DNA of 64,000 nt from Climacium dendroides (taxonomy: Eukaryota > Streptophyta > Bryopsida > Hypnales > Climaciaceae), in contig OX467086.1 of NCBI GenBank assembly GCA_950106755.1, positions 12,790,001 to 12,854,000 on the forward strand. Direction: 5' to 3'. This document shows, piece after piece, positions 24,181 through 36,471 of this stretch (the stretch's first letter is position 1; every line of letters begins with the position of its first letter). A program made the translations under genes and the position numbers. The notes below the pieces were generated by a model. It made no database searches and was not told the DNA's origin. It saw only the letters and a program-made list of their open reading frames with translations.

Positions 24181-24725
24181 AAGCCTTCCACCTTCAAAGC
24201 ACTAGTAGCAGAGGACCCATGGCCTGGTTAAACAATGTCTCGTGGGGACGGTGCAAAATTAAAGCAGCCTTCCGTCGTGAATGTCAAATATGAAAGACCG
24301 GGTACGTCACATAAGTTAGAATTGTTTGCGTTGGGACTCGGATTCTCAAGACTTAGAATTGTTTGAAAGATAATTCTTTGATAGCCTCGTGCACTTATTT
24401 TAAAACTTATGACTTGGCTTTTTGTTTCCTTCGAGAGGAAACTCAGATGCTGTTCAATTGTTATTATCCATTGGGTGAAAGCTTGCATTCGGTGGCACAC
24501 TGGAACTATTTTTTTAATGGGGAGTGGGAGTGGGAGTGGCAGACACACAAGCTTTTTTTTTGGGTGTGTGTGTGTGTGCTAAAATGGGCATTTTGTAACG
24601 GATATTTTTGGAATGGCGGGTCATGTTTGTCAACAGTGCTCCCCCCTCCTGGAGAGAAATAGTCGAGAAATGTGCTGCGGTAGGGCTAAGTGACACTTTT
24701 CTAGGTCTACTTCATCAAAAGGTCG
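24181..24725. other. Unassigned sequence with GGGAGT and TG microsatellites
   Basis: A (GGGAGT)n patch lies at about 24522-24540 and a TG run at about 24563-24578. The short ORFs that cross them are not convincing genes. Confidence 0.4.
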
Positions 24726-24915
24726 TACTGTGATCCCCCAGAAAAATGGAAAAAATTATTGGCAACCTCGAGGAGAAACGCAATTCAATGCATGTGGGGT
24801 TTTGCAGTTTTTGATGTTGTAATATATGTAGTATTTTATAAAGAGCATCCACACCACGACTCAGCAAGTGAGACATTTTGCAAGTTTTTGATGTTCTAAT
24901 CTATTATAGTAAGTA

Positions 24916-25283
24916 AGGTAGAACTACCCATTACCATACAGATTTGCTATCTAGGTACTTTGGAGAAGCTATTTATGAGCTCTCATATTTTTCAGAGATT
25001 GAATTGTTTGAGAGAAGTCAATTGTAAAAAAAATGAAGACATTCTGACAAGAATTGAATTTTTTGTGATTTTTCAAAGCTGAAATGTAAAACTGTGAGTA
25101 GACCATTGGTAAAGCATGACCAGACCATTGTTGAAGCGTGGGCTGATGTATCCGCTCCCCAGTGCATTGCCATCATGATCATGGATGAGTAAGATTGTGG
25201 TAATAAGATGGGCCAGTGACAGAAATGGGAGGAGCCTGTAGGTGGGGGAATTGGGTAAATGGTGGTAATGGGTAGTTCTACCT
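24916..25283. mobile_element. AGGTAGAACTACCC MITE (368 bp)
   Basis: The TIRs are AGGTAGAACTACCCATTACC and GGTAATGGGTAGTTCTACCT, flanked by TA. Tandem unit 2 shows the corresponding near-empty site at about 26980 (CTAGTATAGATGGTC). It is non-coding. Confidence 0.8.
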
Positions 25284-25379
25284 TATAGATGGTCACAACC
25301 CTTATCAGAACTTGATGTCACAAAAACGGTCATACTTTCATCCCATTTTTTCATCCCATTTTTTCATAGTGCCCCTATC

Positions 25380-25556
25380 ATATAGTATTTTATAAAGAGC
25401 ATCCATACCATGACTCAACAACAGGCTCCATTCTCATATATAGTATTTTATAAAGAGCATCCACACCATGACTCAACAACAGGCTCCGTTCTCATATATA
25501 GAATTTTATAAAGAGCATCCACACCACAACTCAGCAAGTGACGCAAACCTAGTGAT
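25380..25556. repeat. Three tandem copies of a ~59-bp repeat
   Basis: The copies start at about 25381, 25439 and 25498. Each begins TATAGTATTTTATAAAGAGC (A variant in the third), followed by ATCCACACCATGACTCAACA. Unit 2 has fewer copies (about 27110-27190). Confidence 0.8.
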
Positions 25557-25711
25557 TGGCTGAGCACAGACATTGTGAGTTTTCCTACACCAGGCATGGT
25601 GAGGGCCAAACAATGGCCGGTCACAACCAAATGTGCTGAGCAAACGGCCAAATGGGGTGGGGGTGGGGTGCTGGGGCTCAGTAGAAGGAGTTTACACTCT
25701 TCCTAACCCCA

Positions 25712-25916
25712 AGCCCCAGGTAGAAACCCTCAATTGGCGCTCAGAGATGTGCAAATACATTTTTAAAAATAAATTTGGGAGCCCTAGGTAGAAACCCTCA
25801 ATTGGCGCTCAGAGATGTGCAAATACATTTTTAAAAATAAATTTGGGAGCCCTAGGTAGAAACCCTCAATTGGCGCTCAGAGATGTGCAAATACATTTTT
25901 AAAAATAAATTTGGGA
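25712..25916. repeat. Three tandem copies of a 68-bp repeat
   Basis: The copies start at 25712, 25780 and 25848 and are nearly identical (AGCCCTAGGTAGAAACCCTC, then AATTGGCGCTCAGAGATGTG). The equivalent place in tandem unit 2 (about 27355-27428) has only one diverged copy, so this is a local expansion after the large duplication. Confidence 0.9.
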
Positions 25917-26250
25917 GCAATTGAAATGCTCAAGGGCAATTTCATCTAAAAGAAAGGAAACTTTTCTCGAATTCAAAAGTAGATTTGATATAGGTGATCT
26001 ATTTCAATTGGATTCTTAACAAGTAAGAAAAGCTCTTTATATGTACATGGAGTGGTAGGAAGTAGAACAATTCATATGGGATGTGTCACTTAGAATTAGT
26101 AGGAGTTTGAGAGTTCGTAGTGAATTCAAATTAATATATCCCACATGAGTTGTTCTACCTCCTACCACCCTAAGTAGATATAAAAAACTTCATTTCCACC
26201 TCCTATACTCTATGAACAAGTTGGAAATGCACGTGAAGCTATGTGAGGTA

Positions 26251-26498
26251 CACTAAATAGTGAAATAGGTTGCTCCACACTAAATTCTCGACATTCTACA
26301 GTATATAAATATGTATAGTTATTGTAGATGGATGCAATAATGTAGGAACCATGTGTGTTGCATGGGTTGGTGCACTAGTTCATGGCTCGGGTTTAGAGAA
26401 TTGCTTGTGCCTCCATCTGGATGAGTGGTGAGTCATGAGGTAACTTTCTTGAGTGAGGCAACCTAATTGTTTAGGCAACCTAATTTCACTATTTAGTG
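26251..26498. mobile_element. pogo/Tc1-type MITE (248 bp)
   Basis: It is flanked by TA (26249-26250 and 26499-26500). The TIRs are CACTAAATAGTGAAATAGGTTGC and its inverse ending CACTATTTAGTG. The empty site is preserved in tandem unit 2 (GTGAGGTAGTTTCC at 27755-27768), which directly shows the TA target duplication. The TIRs match those of the 4.7-kb element at 28018, its likely source family. Confidence 0.9.
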
Positions 26499-26797
26499 TA
26501 GTTTCCAATTATGGAGTCAAAGTTGAATTTCTTAAATTTCAATTTACAAACAAGAAAACTTCTTCAAATTGTATACTTCACTTGGTACCCCCTCATGGTG
26601 CGTCGGCCGTGGGGCACAAGCCTACTGTAGTCTTCAAAAATGTGCTACAAGTGCTGACTGGCTATCCTAATCTGCTGAGTCTACCATGGGGATGCTCTAA
26701 ATTCTGAAAGTTGTGAACACATGTATGTGACCATGTGTTATCATACAATTGTCGCTGCACAAAATAGTGAAATTAGGTTGCCTTAAAAATTAGGTTG

Positions 26798-28056
26798 TAC
26801 TATAACCCCCCAGAAAAATTGGAAAAATTATTGGCAACCTCTGAGAGAAACACAATTCAATGCATGTGGGATTTTGCAGTTTTTCATATTCTAATATATA
26901 GTATTTTACAAAGAACATTCGCACCATGACTCAGCAAGTGACACATTTTGCAAGTTTTTGATGTTCTAATCTATTCTAGTATAGATGGTCATGACCCTTG
27001 TCACGACTCAATGTCACAAAAATGATAATACTTTCATCCCATTTTTTCCTTGTGCCCCTATCATATTGCATTGCTGTTGCATTACAACGGACTCCATTCT
27101 CATATAAAGTACTATATAAAGAGCATCCACACCATGACTCAACAATGGGCTCCATTTTCATATATTGTATTTTATAAAGAACATCCACACCACAACTCAG
27201 CAAGTGACGCAAACCTAGTGATTGGCTGAGCCCTGACATTGTGAGTTTTCCTACACCAGGCATGGTGAGGGCCAAACAATGGCCGGTCACAACCAAATGT
27301 GCTGAGCAAACAGCCAAATGGGGGGGGGCTTGCTGGGGCTCAGTTTACACTCTTCCTAACCCCTAAGTACAAAACCTCAATTGGCACTCAGGAAAGTGTA
27401 AAAACATTTATTTATTTTTAAATTGGGGAGCAATTGAAATGCTCAAGGGCAATTTCATCTAAAAAAAGGAAATTTTCTTGATTTTAAAAGTAGATTTGAT
27501 GTAGGTGATCTATTTTAATTGGATTCTTAACAAGTAAGAAAAGCTCTTTATATGTACATGGAGTGGTAGGAGGTAGAACAATTCATATGGGATATGTCAC
27601 TTAGAATTAGTAGGAGTTTGAGAGCTCGTAGTGAATTCAAATTAATATATCCCATATGAGTTGTTCTACCTCCTACCACCCCATGTAGATATAAAAAAAC
27701 TTGACTTCTACCTCCTATGCTCTATGAACAAGTTGGAAATCCATGTGAAGCTATGTGAGGTAGTTTCCAATGGAGTCAAAGTTGAATTTCTTACATTTCA
27801 ATTTACAAACAAGAAAACTTCTTCAAATTGTACACTTCACTTGGTGCCCCCTCATGGTGCATCAGCCGTGCGGCACATGAGGACTAAGGGTCTTCAAAAA
27901 TGCGCTACAAGTGCTGACTGGCTGTCTTAATTTGCTGAGTCTACCATGGGGATGCTCTAAATTCTGAAAGTTGTGAACACATGTATGTGACCATGTGTTA
28001 TCATACAATTGTCACTACACAAAATAGTGAAATTAGGTTGCCTTAAAAATTAGGTT
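26798..28056. repeat. Large tandem duplication, unit 2 (1.26 kb)
   Basis: This repeats 24726-26797 without its MITEs. Its right edge is the genuine left TIR of the pogo-like element, whereas unit 1 has only a ~40-bp copied stub. The duplication therefore happened after that element inserted. Confidence 0.9.
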
Positions 28057-28183
28057 GCTTTACTTTGAAAAGTTATCCTTGACTCACCTTGTGTACACGT
28101 GGCGCATATGTCTACCTAATCGCTTGATATTAGGGTTTCACATGGTTTAGGGTCTTCGAGGCTGTTAATTTGTTTTTTTTGTA

Positions 28184-30675
28184 ATGTTAGGCCGCCTCAT
28201 TGTTGTGGCCAAGTCCGCACAAACCAAGACTACTAGTGCAGAAGATTCGTGTAACATTAAAGGGTTTATGAAGGCTAGCATTACATTGAGAATTAGAAAG
28301 GTGCGTTAGTGAATTTGTTTTGATTTTGATTTGATTTTCCCTTCTTATTCTTGCGTAGGCATTTCATCTCTTGGCAAGTAGTACCTATTTTATGTTGTGT
28401 TTAAATATTTGCTTTTCTATGTGAATCTGAATTTAAGAAGTCGCATTTCTTCTTTGGTTGTTCATAATGATTGGATCTTCACTTGTATTACCAATTGTTA
28501 TATTGTATATGGATATTTTACTTATATGACTAGTCTTCAGTTGAAACAACTTTAGAATGGATTCAAACAAGATACAATTTAATGTATAGGGAACAAAATT
28601 CAATGCTTTGACCCTTAAATTCCACATTTTGATCCCAATGCATACGGCATCTTACTGCTATACAAAGTTTCATTCTTTCTTGGTGTATGATTGAGCAAGG
28701 TAAACTAAACCCAAAAATTAGTAGCTAATGGTAAAATAGTAAAAAGGTAAGTATCCAAAGTTATTTTGTTTTGCTTTGCAATAGAATTACACAAGTTCAT
28801 TTTGGCTCCTTAACATGCCAATTGTTTTGTTTACAACCTTGCAAATTTTCTATTAGGGGAAATTTGTCTTGACAAGAAATAGAATTGATAATGAGACAAT
28901 AATTTTTGAATGTTTGATACATGGTTGACTATTTCTATTTTATTTGTTGTAGATCAAGTCTCCAACACAAATAGCCAAATTATCATAAACATATAAGGTA
29001 AGTGATATTTTAGGATGTGGTTCTTCTCTTTTGATAATGCTACTCATATTTTGATTGCGTGGTAATTTGTGTTGAACTTGTATACTTGGATTTATTTTTT
29101 GGTATTGAATGTACCTTTTTTTTCATTACAATATTTTGTCCATTCAAATGCAAAAAGATGAGAATTATTTTTCCTCAATATTTTTAATTGAAATTGCAAA
29201 ACAAACTTAATACTAGAGTAATTTTTGAATTATTTGCAAGTTGGACGAGAGATACTCAATATAGCATTCTAGCATGTTAAGCAAAAAGTGAATTGATGAA
29301 ATGGAGAAAAGTTTGCATGAGGCTACTATATTATAGCTGATATGAATTTTAAAGGGTCACTTAGAGTGTCCATTAAAAATCATGTGTGAACAAAACTTTG
29401 GCCCCCTATATACTTTTTGAATTTTAAATAAAATTAAATGAATAAAACATGAATAGATTTTTCTACTTTGAAAGTTTATGTTTTGAATTATTGATATTTT
29501 TATTTGTTAATAATAATTAGTTACAAATTTTTGAAGTAAAAAGATACACTATAGAACTGAAAAATAACTTTCACACTCCTATATTATATAAGAAAAAATT
29601 GTTTAAAAAATGAACAAAAAAATTCTAAAAATAAATCTCTATTGAAAGCTCATTTTGAGTTGAATATTGATGCAATGGCCATCTAAATGTGTTCTCTAAA
29701 AATATTTGAGTTAAAAAAACATGCCATTTTAGTGCATTTTTAACCTCTTTTAGAAATCATTCCATATTTTATTTGAGTTTGAAATTTTGGGAGTAGAATC
29801 CTATAGTCATTAGTAAATAATGCTCAAAATTTGAAGTTAAAATTATAGTTTATTAAAAACCACTTGTTCGCACGTGGTTTGCTGTAGTAGAATTAAGTGC
29901 CCCCCCGAGGTATGAATTGTCTTCCTCGTCATTCTTGATTTTGACCTTTCAACTCTAAAATTCTTCTCTTTTCACATAGTCAAGCCCTAAATTTCTAATG
30001 AGTATATTTTGTAACCACTAGTAAAAGTATTTAGTTGTATATAATAGAATATTTTGAAGAGATGTCAAATTAGAGAATTTCACTTGTAGCGTTCATCTTC
30101 TTTTTGTTTATTGAATAATTGCCTTTTTTAATTTGGACCTCATAACTCTTATTTGAATTTCTTGTGTAATAATTTTGTACTTCATTTCTTTGACTAGGGT
30201 GAAGAACTTATCCTTCAAAAAATATACCTTGCTTTATCCTATCTAACAACTTTGTTAATGTAAATTGAAGCTATTGGCATTTTGGTATCTTGCTTTAATA
30301 ATCCATGATTTGCTTTCAATAACATGAATTCACACAATTTATTATTGTAATCATTACTAATGTATTCATTTTATTTGAAGTTTTTTTAATTCTCAATTGT
30401 CACAATTGAATTTTAAAATATTGGATATGAACAAAAGTAACATCACTAGCTTGGGCTACAAAGCTTAAATTTAATCTTAAAATGAAACTAATCACTAATT
30501 TATCTAATTTATCTAATTTCTCTTAGTAATAAGTAAGTTCAATCTGATTTTTGAGTTACTAATGATATTTGAATTTGTTTTGTATAATTTCAAGAGCTCA
30601 ACAGTCACATTAGAGAACATTCATGTCAGAATACAAAGTTTTTTTCAAGCGAGGACAAAATTCAAAATTCACAAG
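28184..30675 (+). other. Candidate upstream exons of the pogo-like transposase gene
   Basis: Three segments have intron-like borders. 28184-28300 starts with ATG (39 codons, MLGRLIVVAKSAQTK..) and is followed by GTGCGT. A second, about 28953-28998, sits between TTGTAG and GTAAGT. A third, about 30594-30679, lies between TTTCAAG and GTATGT. They could join the main transposase exon at 30862. An in-frame TAA in the second and a phase mismatch before the last show decay or a wrong model. The rest of this interval is AT-rich and empty. Confidence 0.35.
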
Positions 30676-30863
30676 GTATGTATTTGAATTTGTTTCTCTT
30701 CTTAATCTTGTTTTGATGTTTCAACTCCTAAAAAGACACCAAGCACAATACAAATGCAACCTTTAATTTAAATTGGATTTTGGATTTAAAGTAGTCTTTG
30801 AATTTTTTCGAGGAGAGGGGTGCTTTAGGATTCCAATATTTTATTTTTATTTTTTTGCTAGCT

Positions 30864-32178
30864 ATGCCGAATAGGGAGTCAACTCAACATATTTCAAAAA
30901 AGGCAATATGGAAGCATGTAATTCCAAGTGTAATTCAATGGATGATAAACACATAAGCAAGAAAAGGTGAAGCTAGTCTTATGGGTAAATGTTTGAAGGA
31001 ATTTCCTCAGCATTTTCAACATAAGAACTACCATGAAAACATTACAAAGGCTGGTAAATGGTGGAAAGGGTGATCTGATTTTTTTCAAAAGTTGGAAGAA
31101 GAAGGAAATCATCATTCAATGGTGTATTCCAATCATGCAATTCAACGGAGGATGAATGTGAAAGCCCTACCTTGTCGTAGAAGAAAGCCAGTACCTTGGG
31201 TCATGTAGCTACATGAAGAACTCAAAGGTGAATTTTTGAGACTCAAAGATGCTGGTGTCAAATTCTCTACAAAGCTATTGCTTTTTTTAGCACGTCATAT
31301 TTTGACAACATCTCATTGCCATTTGTTCTCACCACATCACCGAGAACTAGGGTCAAGAAAATGTTTGTTGAATTTGTTGGATCTTTCTTGGATCCAAGCA
31401 TTCATGGTTTGTTTTAATATTGTTGGAAGAACTCAAATAGAAAAGCTGTTAGTTAGTCCCACTAAACAAGTCTACATAGAAAAAATAGTGGCATAGCATA
31501 TGGATGAGTTGAAGGAGGGGTTTGATAGTGGTGAATTGAACGAGGGCCTCATTGAGAATGTTGATGAGACTCACTTCATCATCAACATGGATAATAGTAG
31601 GACATTGGGATTTCAAGGAGATGTTGGTGCAAAGTATGTGGACATGGTGTCTAGTAGAGTTGGAATTACGATGGTGGTGCAAATATCAGGGGATGAGAAT
31701 GCTATAATACACAATCCTTTTTTGATATTTGAAAACAAAGATGGTAAATATCCAATTCGAGGTTGCCTAGATGATGTACCAGGTGTGAGCTATTGAATTG
31801 CTACAAAGGGCTTCATGACAGAAGCTATTTGGATTGAATACTTGAATGAGCGAAGAGCCATTCAACCAAATTCATTGGGGCTAAGGAAAGTGATCTATGT
31901 GGATAATTGTGCATCCCACAATGATTCTTTCCAAGCACTTTTGACTACAGATAACTCGAATATAGAAATTAGGAAATTTCCTATGAATGCAACTGGTCAA
32001 TTCATTTGTCATTTCAAAAATCAAGGATGCATGGTCATTGTGTTGGGAAGTCTACAAGTTACATTGTGTTCAAACTTGGCAAGATCAAGTGCATGAAGAT
32101 GGTAGGGCATTGATAATGTTGAAGAATCCTAGGAATCTTTTTTTATGGAGATGGCAATGGCTGCTGTACAGCATGTGA
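30864..32178 (+). pseudogene. DDE_1 (pogo/CENP-B-like) transposase pseudogene
   Basis: One frame runs from 30864 for about 1.1 kb, interrupted only by stops: TAA 30954, TGA 31071, TAG 31206, TAG 31494 and TGA 31794. Near 31990 a one-base frame change occurs, and the reading continues to 32178. Catalytic-region motifs are NVDETHFIINMD (first Asp), then NPFLIF, GFMTEAIWIEYL and VIYVDNCASHND (second Asp). After the frame change, NSFVISKIKDAW lies where the third acidic residue is expected. This is the pattern of pogo-type transposases, which act on TA sites, in agreement with the flanking TA. The exact subfamily is not determined. Confidence 0.8.
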
Positions 32179-32735
32179 ATGAGTAAAAAGATGAAAGAGG
32201 AATAAATTTTGCCCAAAAGGCCATGATTTGAACTGGCCTAGCATGAAATCTTCTCGATGGATGGCATATGGAAAATTTGACTCCAAAGCTTCAAAGGATC
32301 ATTGAAAAGTATCCAAACCATTTCTATAGAGCACCAGTTCCTATCCTTCTATGATGGTATATCTTTTAAATGATTGATTATTTGTATCATTTGTTTCAAG
32401 CATTTCATAAGGTTTTTATTTGCAATTATAGACATTTTCATTGTTATATGGTTCTTTATCAATTTAAGTGCATTAAACCTTGTATGGTATGTGTATTTTC
32501 TAAGAAATAAGCTTAGAACTTGCGATTGCATTGTTTCATGGATATATCTTTTGCTAATTGTATGTGTGCCCAAATCTATGATAATTAATTCAAATTAGTG
32601 TTTGAAATTTTTATTTTTAAAATATATTTATTGTAGTAATTATTGTTGAAAATTACCGCAATAATTATAAATATTTATATAGTGTGGAATGTCAAGAAAT
32701 TAGTGAAGGACAACCTAATTTCACTATTTTGTGTA

Positions 32736-34014
32736 AATGCTTCAAGAAACTCCTCACTTCTCATTGGTTGCATTTGGAAAGTTATAACATAATAGGCCCA
32801 AAAAGCGAGCATCTAAGGGAAGAAAGACTCCTGTGCAAAAATGAGTGGACCTAAAAACTTTTTGCTTTTTTGTGGGAGAAAGATAAATGAAGAATACAAC
32901 AGTGCACATTTTAATTTTAATTTTATGACTTAAAATGAATAAGATATGATTTTCCAAAGTTAGAAGTACCTAGGTCCTTATTAATGCTCATAGGTACAAT
33001 TGTAATGAATCAAAACATGCCTTTGAATGGAGCTAGTGTGTTTAAGAATGATCTCAAACATATTTTTGAATGGATTAGTGAGTCTAAAAATGATCCATTG
33101 TACGTTTCCATTCAATTCACTCCCCATTCATACTACTAAAATCATAAGTCCCTCTGTAATATCACAAATGCTACCATTAATACTAGGGGTTCATGCTTGC
33201 TATGCTACACATTCATTGTATCACATATTAGTAAAAATTTGATATATTTGAATAGAATGCATGATAATGATTTCAATAAGTCTTTAAAATAATTATTTTA
33301 ATTATTTTATAAAAATATTTCCAATCATACATACATAGAAATCATATTTTCACATAATGTGATATTACTCAAATAGAGTAGCACTTCACAATCACCTCTA
33401 TAATATCACTTTTTACAAAGGGTTATATTATAAAAATAATATAATTGTTGCAATTGAGGTGATATTAAAAAGGATCAATATGGTGATATTATAAAGGTAG
33501 CAATTTCATTGCTTTTCTTGGCTTTATACTTCTTTTGCTTTTCTATGATTTTATGCTTTTGTGAGCTTTGAGCTTCTGATTTCAATTTTCTATTGCTACT
33601 ACCAAATGATTTGAGAGATTTATTAGATTGAACCGATTTTGGATTTCACAACAATTAAATTGTTCACAAAGTTTTTGAGATTTACAAGTTTTTCTTTTAA
33701 ATTCTTCTATTTGGGTTGGCATTGTTTGTAACAATTGAGTCAAATTTCTAATGCATTCTAATGTATGTGTATCTTTTATTGTATTCATCATTGCATGTAT
33801 TTCATTCATCATTCATTAAATTTCTATTGTTTATTTCAATATATGCTTATTTATAAAAAAAAATTATATGAAGATTTTAGTAATTTTTATCTAAAGATTT
33901 ATTGAAATTCTTACTCCGCATTCTATCTAATACATAAAAATTCTAATGAAATTCTAATGGTGAATGCGTAGCATAGCAAGCGCCAACCGCTAGTTATAAA
34001 TAAAAATCTATTGC
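32736..34014. other. AT-rich sequence, no gene seen
   Basis: No domain, TIR or RNA gene was found. Short words such as TATCACTTTTTACAAAGGG and GGTGATATTA recur near 33400-33500. Confidence 0.35.
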
Positions 34015-34620
34015 AACTCCTAAATGCCCCAATGTCCTCACATAGTTTCAAGTCCAATTCAAAGTGCTATAACTTTTGCATCCAATGTCCAAATTCAATA
34101 AAACTTGTTGGGAAATTTGTGATCTCTCTTCTAGTTTATTCAATATAATTTTCAGATGTACTTATTTTTTGGAAGCCAACCAAAATTCACAGGTTCAATT
34201 TGAGGACACCAAACTGCATTTGATGGCTGCAACTTGAGGGGCTTGTATCTCCTTCATCCAATGTTTGTTTTCAATAAAATTTATTGAATTATCTTTCCCT
34301 TGCACTCTAGTTATTGTGGTAAAATTTTCATGTCAATCCAAGTTGTTTTGAATGTTTGGGAGCAATTCAAAGTTCAAAATCCCGATGTTTTTGAATTACA
34401 ATGAACTTTGGCGGCTTGTTTCTTCTTCATATAGTGTCCATTTCCAATAAATTTTATTGGAAAAGTTATGCATACTAGTCTAGTTTGTGTGGCTAAAATT
34501 TCATATCAATCCAAGAATTTATAAGTGCCTGACAATTGTTTCAGTAGAAGGAGGTTTAGCCTCAGACATGTTTTTTGCAATTTTTTTTGACATTTCAAAT
34601 CCATTTTGTAGACCTCACCA
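34015..34620. mobile_element. Partial TTAA subfamily-2 element (inverted)
   Basis: This is homologous to the reverse complement of 5340-5970 (shared TAACTTTTGCATCCAATGTC, AATTCAATAAAACTTGTTG and CATTTTGTAGACC-like words). The end near 34015 (GCAA then CTCCTAAATG) looks like a decayed TTAA plus TIR. The other end is not recognisable. Confidence 0.6.
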
Positions 34621-36471
34621 AATTTAGCACTTTATTATGAGCAAAAATCATATATGATAGTGCCCCATGTCACCTGCTCAATAGCCTAAATCCACACATA
34701 TAGAATGGCAGTTTCTCACCACACAAAGACACTTCCATTTCTACATCCATGTGCACTATTTTAAACACTTTTGTAAGGGTAGTTCTTAATGCCCAAGCAT
34801 TTTTTCGAGCCCTCTCCTATAATGGTCATTGGATTTCTGGCATCATGCTTGCTTGTATAAGGTAGCAACGTCCATAAGCGTCAATTTAAGTGCATAAAAA
34901 ATTTCTATGCACTTTCAAATGTAGTTTTAGACACTGTAAGTATAAATTGAGAAATTTTAAAGAGTCAATCATAAATGCACCTAATACCAATACTAGGGTT
35001 TGATATTCAGATGTAGTATGTCTTTGTAATCACATGTATTTACTTCCCCAAGATTTTTCAAGATTTTTGAGGAGATGGTTATGAGTACAATGACAGTTAT
35101 GGGTGTTGATACTTTAGCTAGTTTGCAAGTGACTAACTTTCCTCATGGTGGTGCCTAGCCTTTGTTGCTCTTGTGTAAGTTTTTGTTGTGTGTTTTTAGA
35201 TTGTGAAAAAAAAATATCTACCAAGGGCTTATTCCTTTGGTTTTGTGTACTTTTCTCCCTTCATCAATGGAAATTGTCTATGTGTTTAAAGAAAAAAAAT
35301 TGTAGCGGTTTTGAGTCATAGAAGTGTTCATCCAAGGCTATTTTTTAGGTGTTGAAGAATGGACATGTTGTAGTTAGGTGCTTCTGCTTCATATAATGAA
35401 CTTGAATGAATAGAACCAAAAATTGCCCTATAGAACTTTGGAGGGAAAAATGTGAAAAATGGGCTAAAAAATGAATCTCTTAAGTTATTTTGTCAAGAAG
35501 ATGCTTTGATTGCATGCAAAACAAGATACTCTAAAACTTTCTCATTACTTATCCATATTGGAATGAACAAAAAAATTCCATATAGACAAAAATAGAATCT
35601 ATTAGAAATAAATTTTTGAAACTTTATTTCATGCTTTTGTGAATTTCTTTTGCTACTCAAGCACAACTACTTTGCAATTTAGGTGGCATGTTAACTTTTG
35701 CACCCAAGCACCCATGGAAATAAAAAAAATCATATTTCCTTCTATATTAAAAAAAAGTTTCAAAAAAGTTTCAAAAAAGCATGCCAAAAATTGAGATCTC
35801 AATTTGGGTAGGTTCTCAAGAACCTACCCAAACTCTCAAGAACCTACCCGAAAATCACCCCCCTGGAGGATGAAAAAATGGGTCGATCACCTTTTGAGAG
35901 AGACGATGTTTTGCGTTGAAACTCGAGTGCTTTGTTGACAAATGCTCTTTTGAAGTTGGAATTCGTTGAGGCCACTTGCATGGAGTTCGGAGCAACTGGA
36001 CGGAGATACTACTGGCTGTACCCCACAAGCTGCTTTGGTAGAACAGATTTTTATTTTATTTTTTTCTACCATGACGTGTGGAATCCCGAACTGAACGGCT
36101 ATGGTCCTGCGCGTTTTTGAATTCTGTAGCATGTCGTAGAGAAGGAAATTGACAATTTCTACTGGTGAAGAGCTAGGGGGTAGTAACCGTGTTCCCTGTG
36201 GGATTGACATATAAGTTAGCTAGTGGCGTTGCCATTTTCATTCAGTGCGCAGTTTGCTCCTTCAGTACATCTTCTGCTGTTGTAGGCTCATTGCATAAGA
36301 CCAATTGTTCAAAAACTAGAGCTCTTTTCATCATCGGTTCATTGCGCGCAAGTGTCATCACTCTCTATCTTTTTCTGGATTCCGCTTTTGAAGGCTCAGT
36401 GCATCAGGACAGAGTTCACTGGACAATCGGTTGTGGTGTGTTACACACTTGATTCAGTAATTCAGTCGACA
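34621..36471. other. Intergenic region with a TTAA-element fragment and a hairpin
   Basis: About 35440-35800 resembles the middle of copies 1 and 42523 (for example AAGATGCTTTGATTGCATG and ATTCCATATAGACAAAAATA). A perfect 12-bp-arm hairpin is at 35805-35830. From about 35880 the base composition rises, and 35880-36471 is probably promoter and leader of the gene at 36472. Confidence 0.45.

Larger units (their letters stand above)
24726..26797. repeat. Large tandem duplication, unit 1 (2.07 kb)
   Basis: It begins TACTGTGATCCCCCAGAAAAA and ends with the first ~40 bp of a pogo-like TIR (CACAAAATAGTGAAATTAGG..). Unit 2 (26798-28056) repeats it in the same order. Unit 1 additionally holds two MITEs and expanded 59-bp and 68-bp tandem arrays, which explains its greater length. 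Confidence 0.9.
28018..32733. mobile_element. pogo/Tc1-like DNA transposon (4.7 kb), decayed
   Basis: It is flanked by TA (28016-28017 and 32734-32735). The TIRs are CACAAAATAGTGAAATTAGG followed by TTG, with the inverse at 32709-32733, about 23 bp perfect. It contains a DDE transposase reading frame (30864-32178) and upstream exon-like segments with consensus splice sites. It is the apparent full-length relative of the MITE at 26251-26498. Confidence 0.85.
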
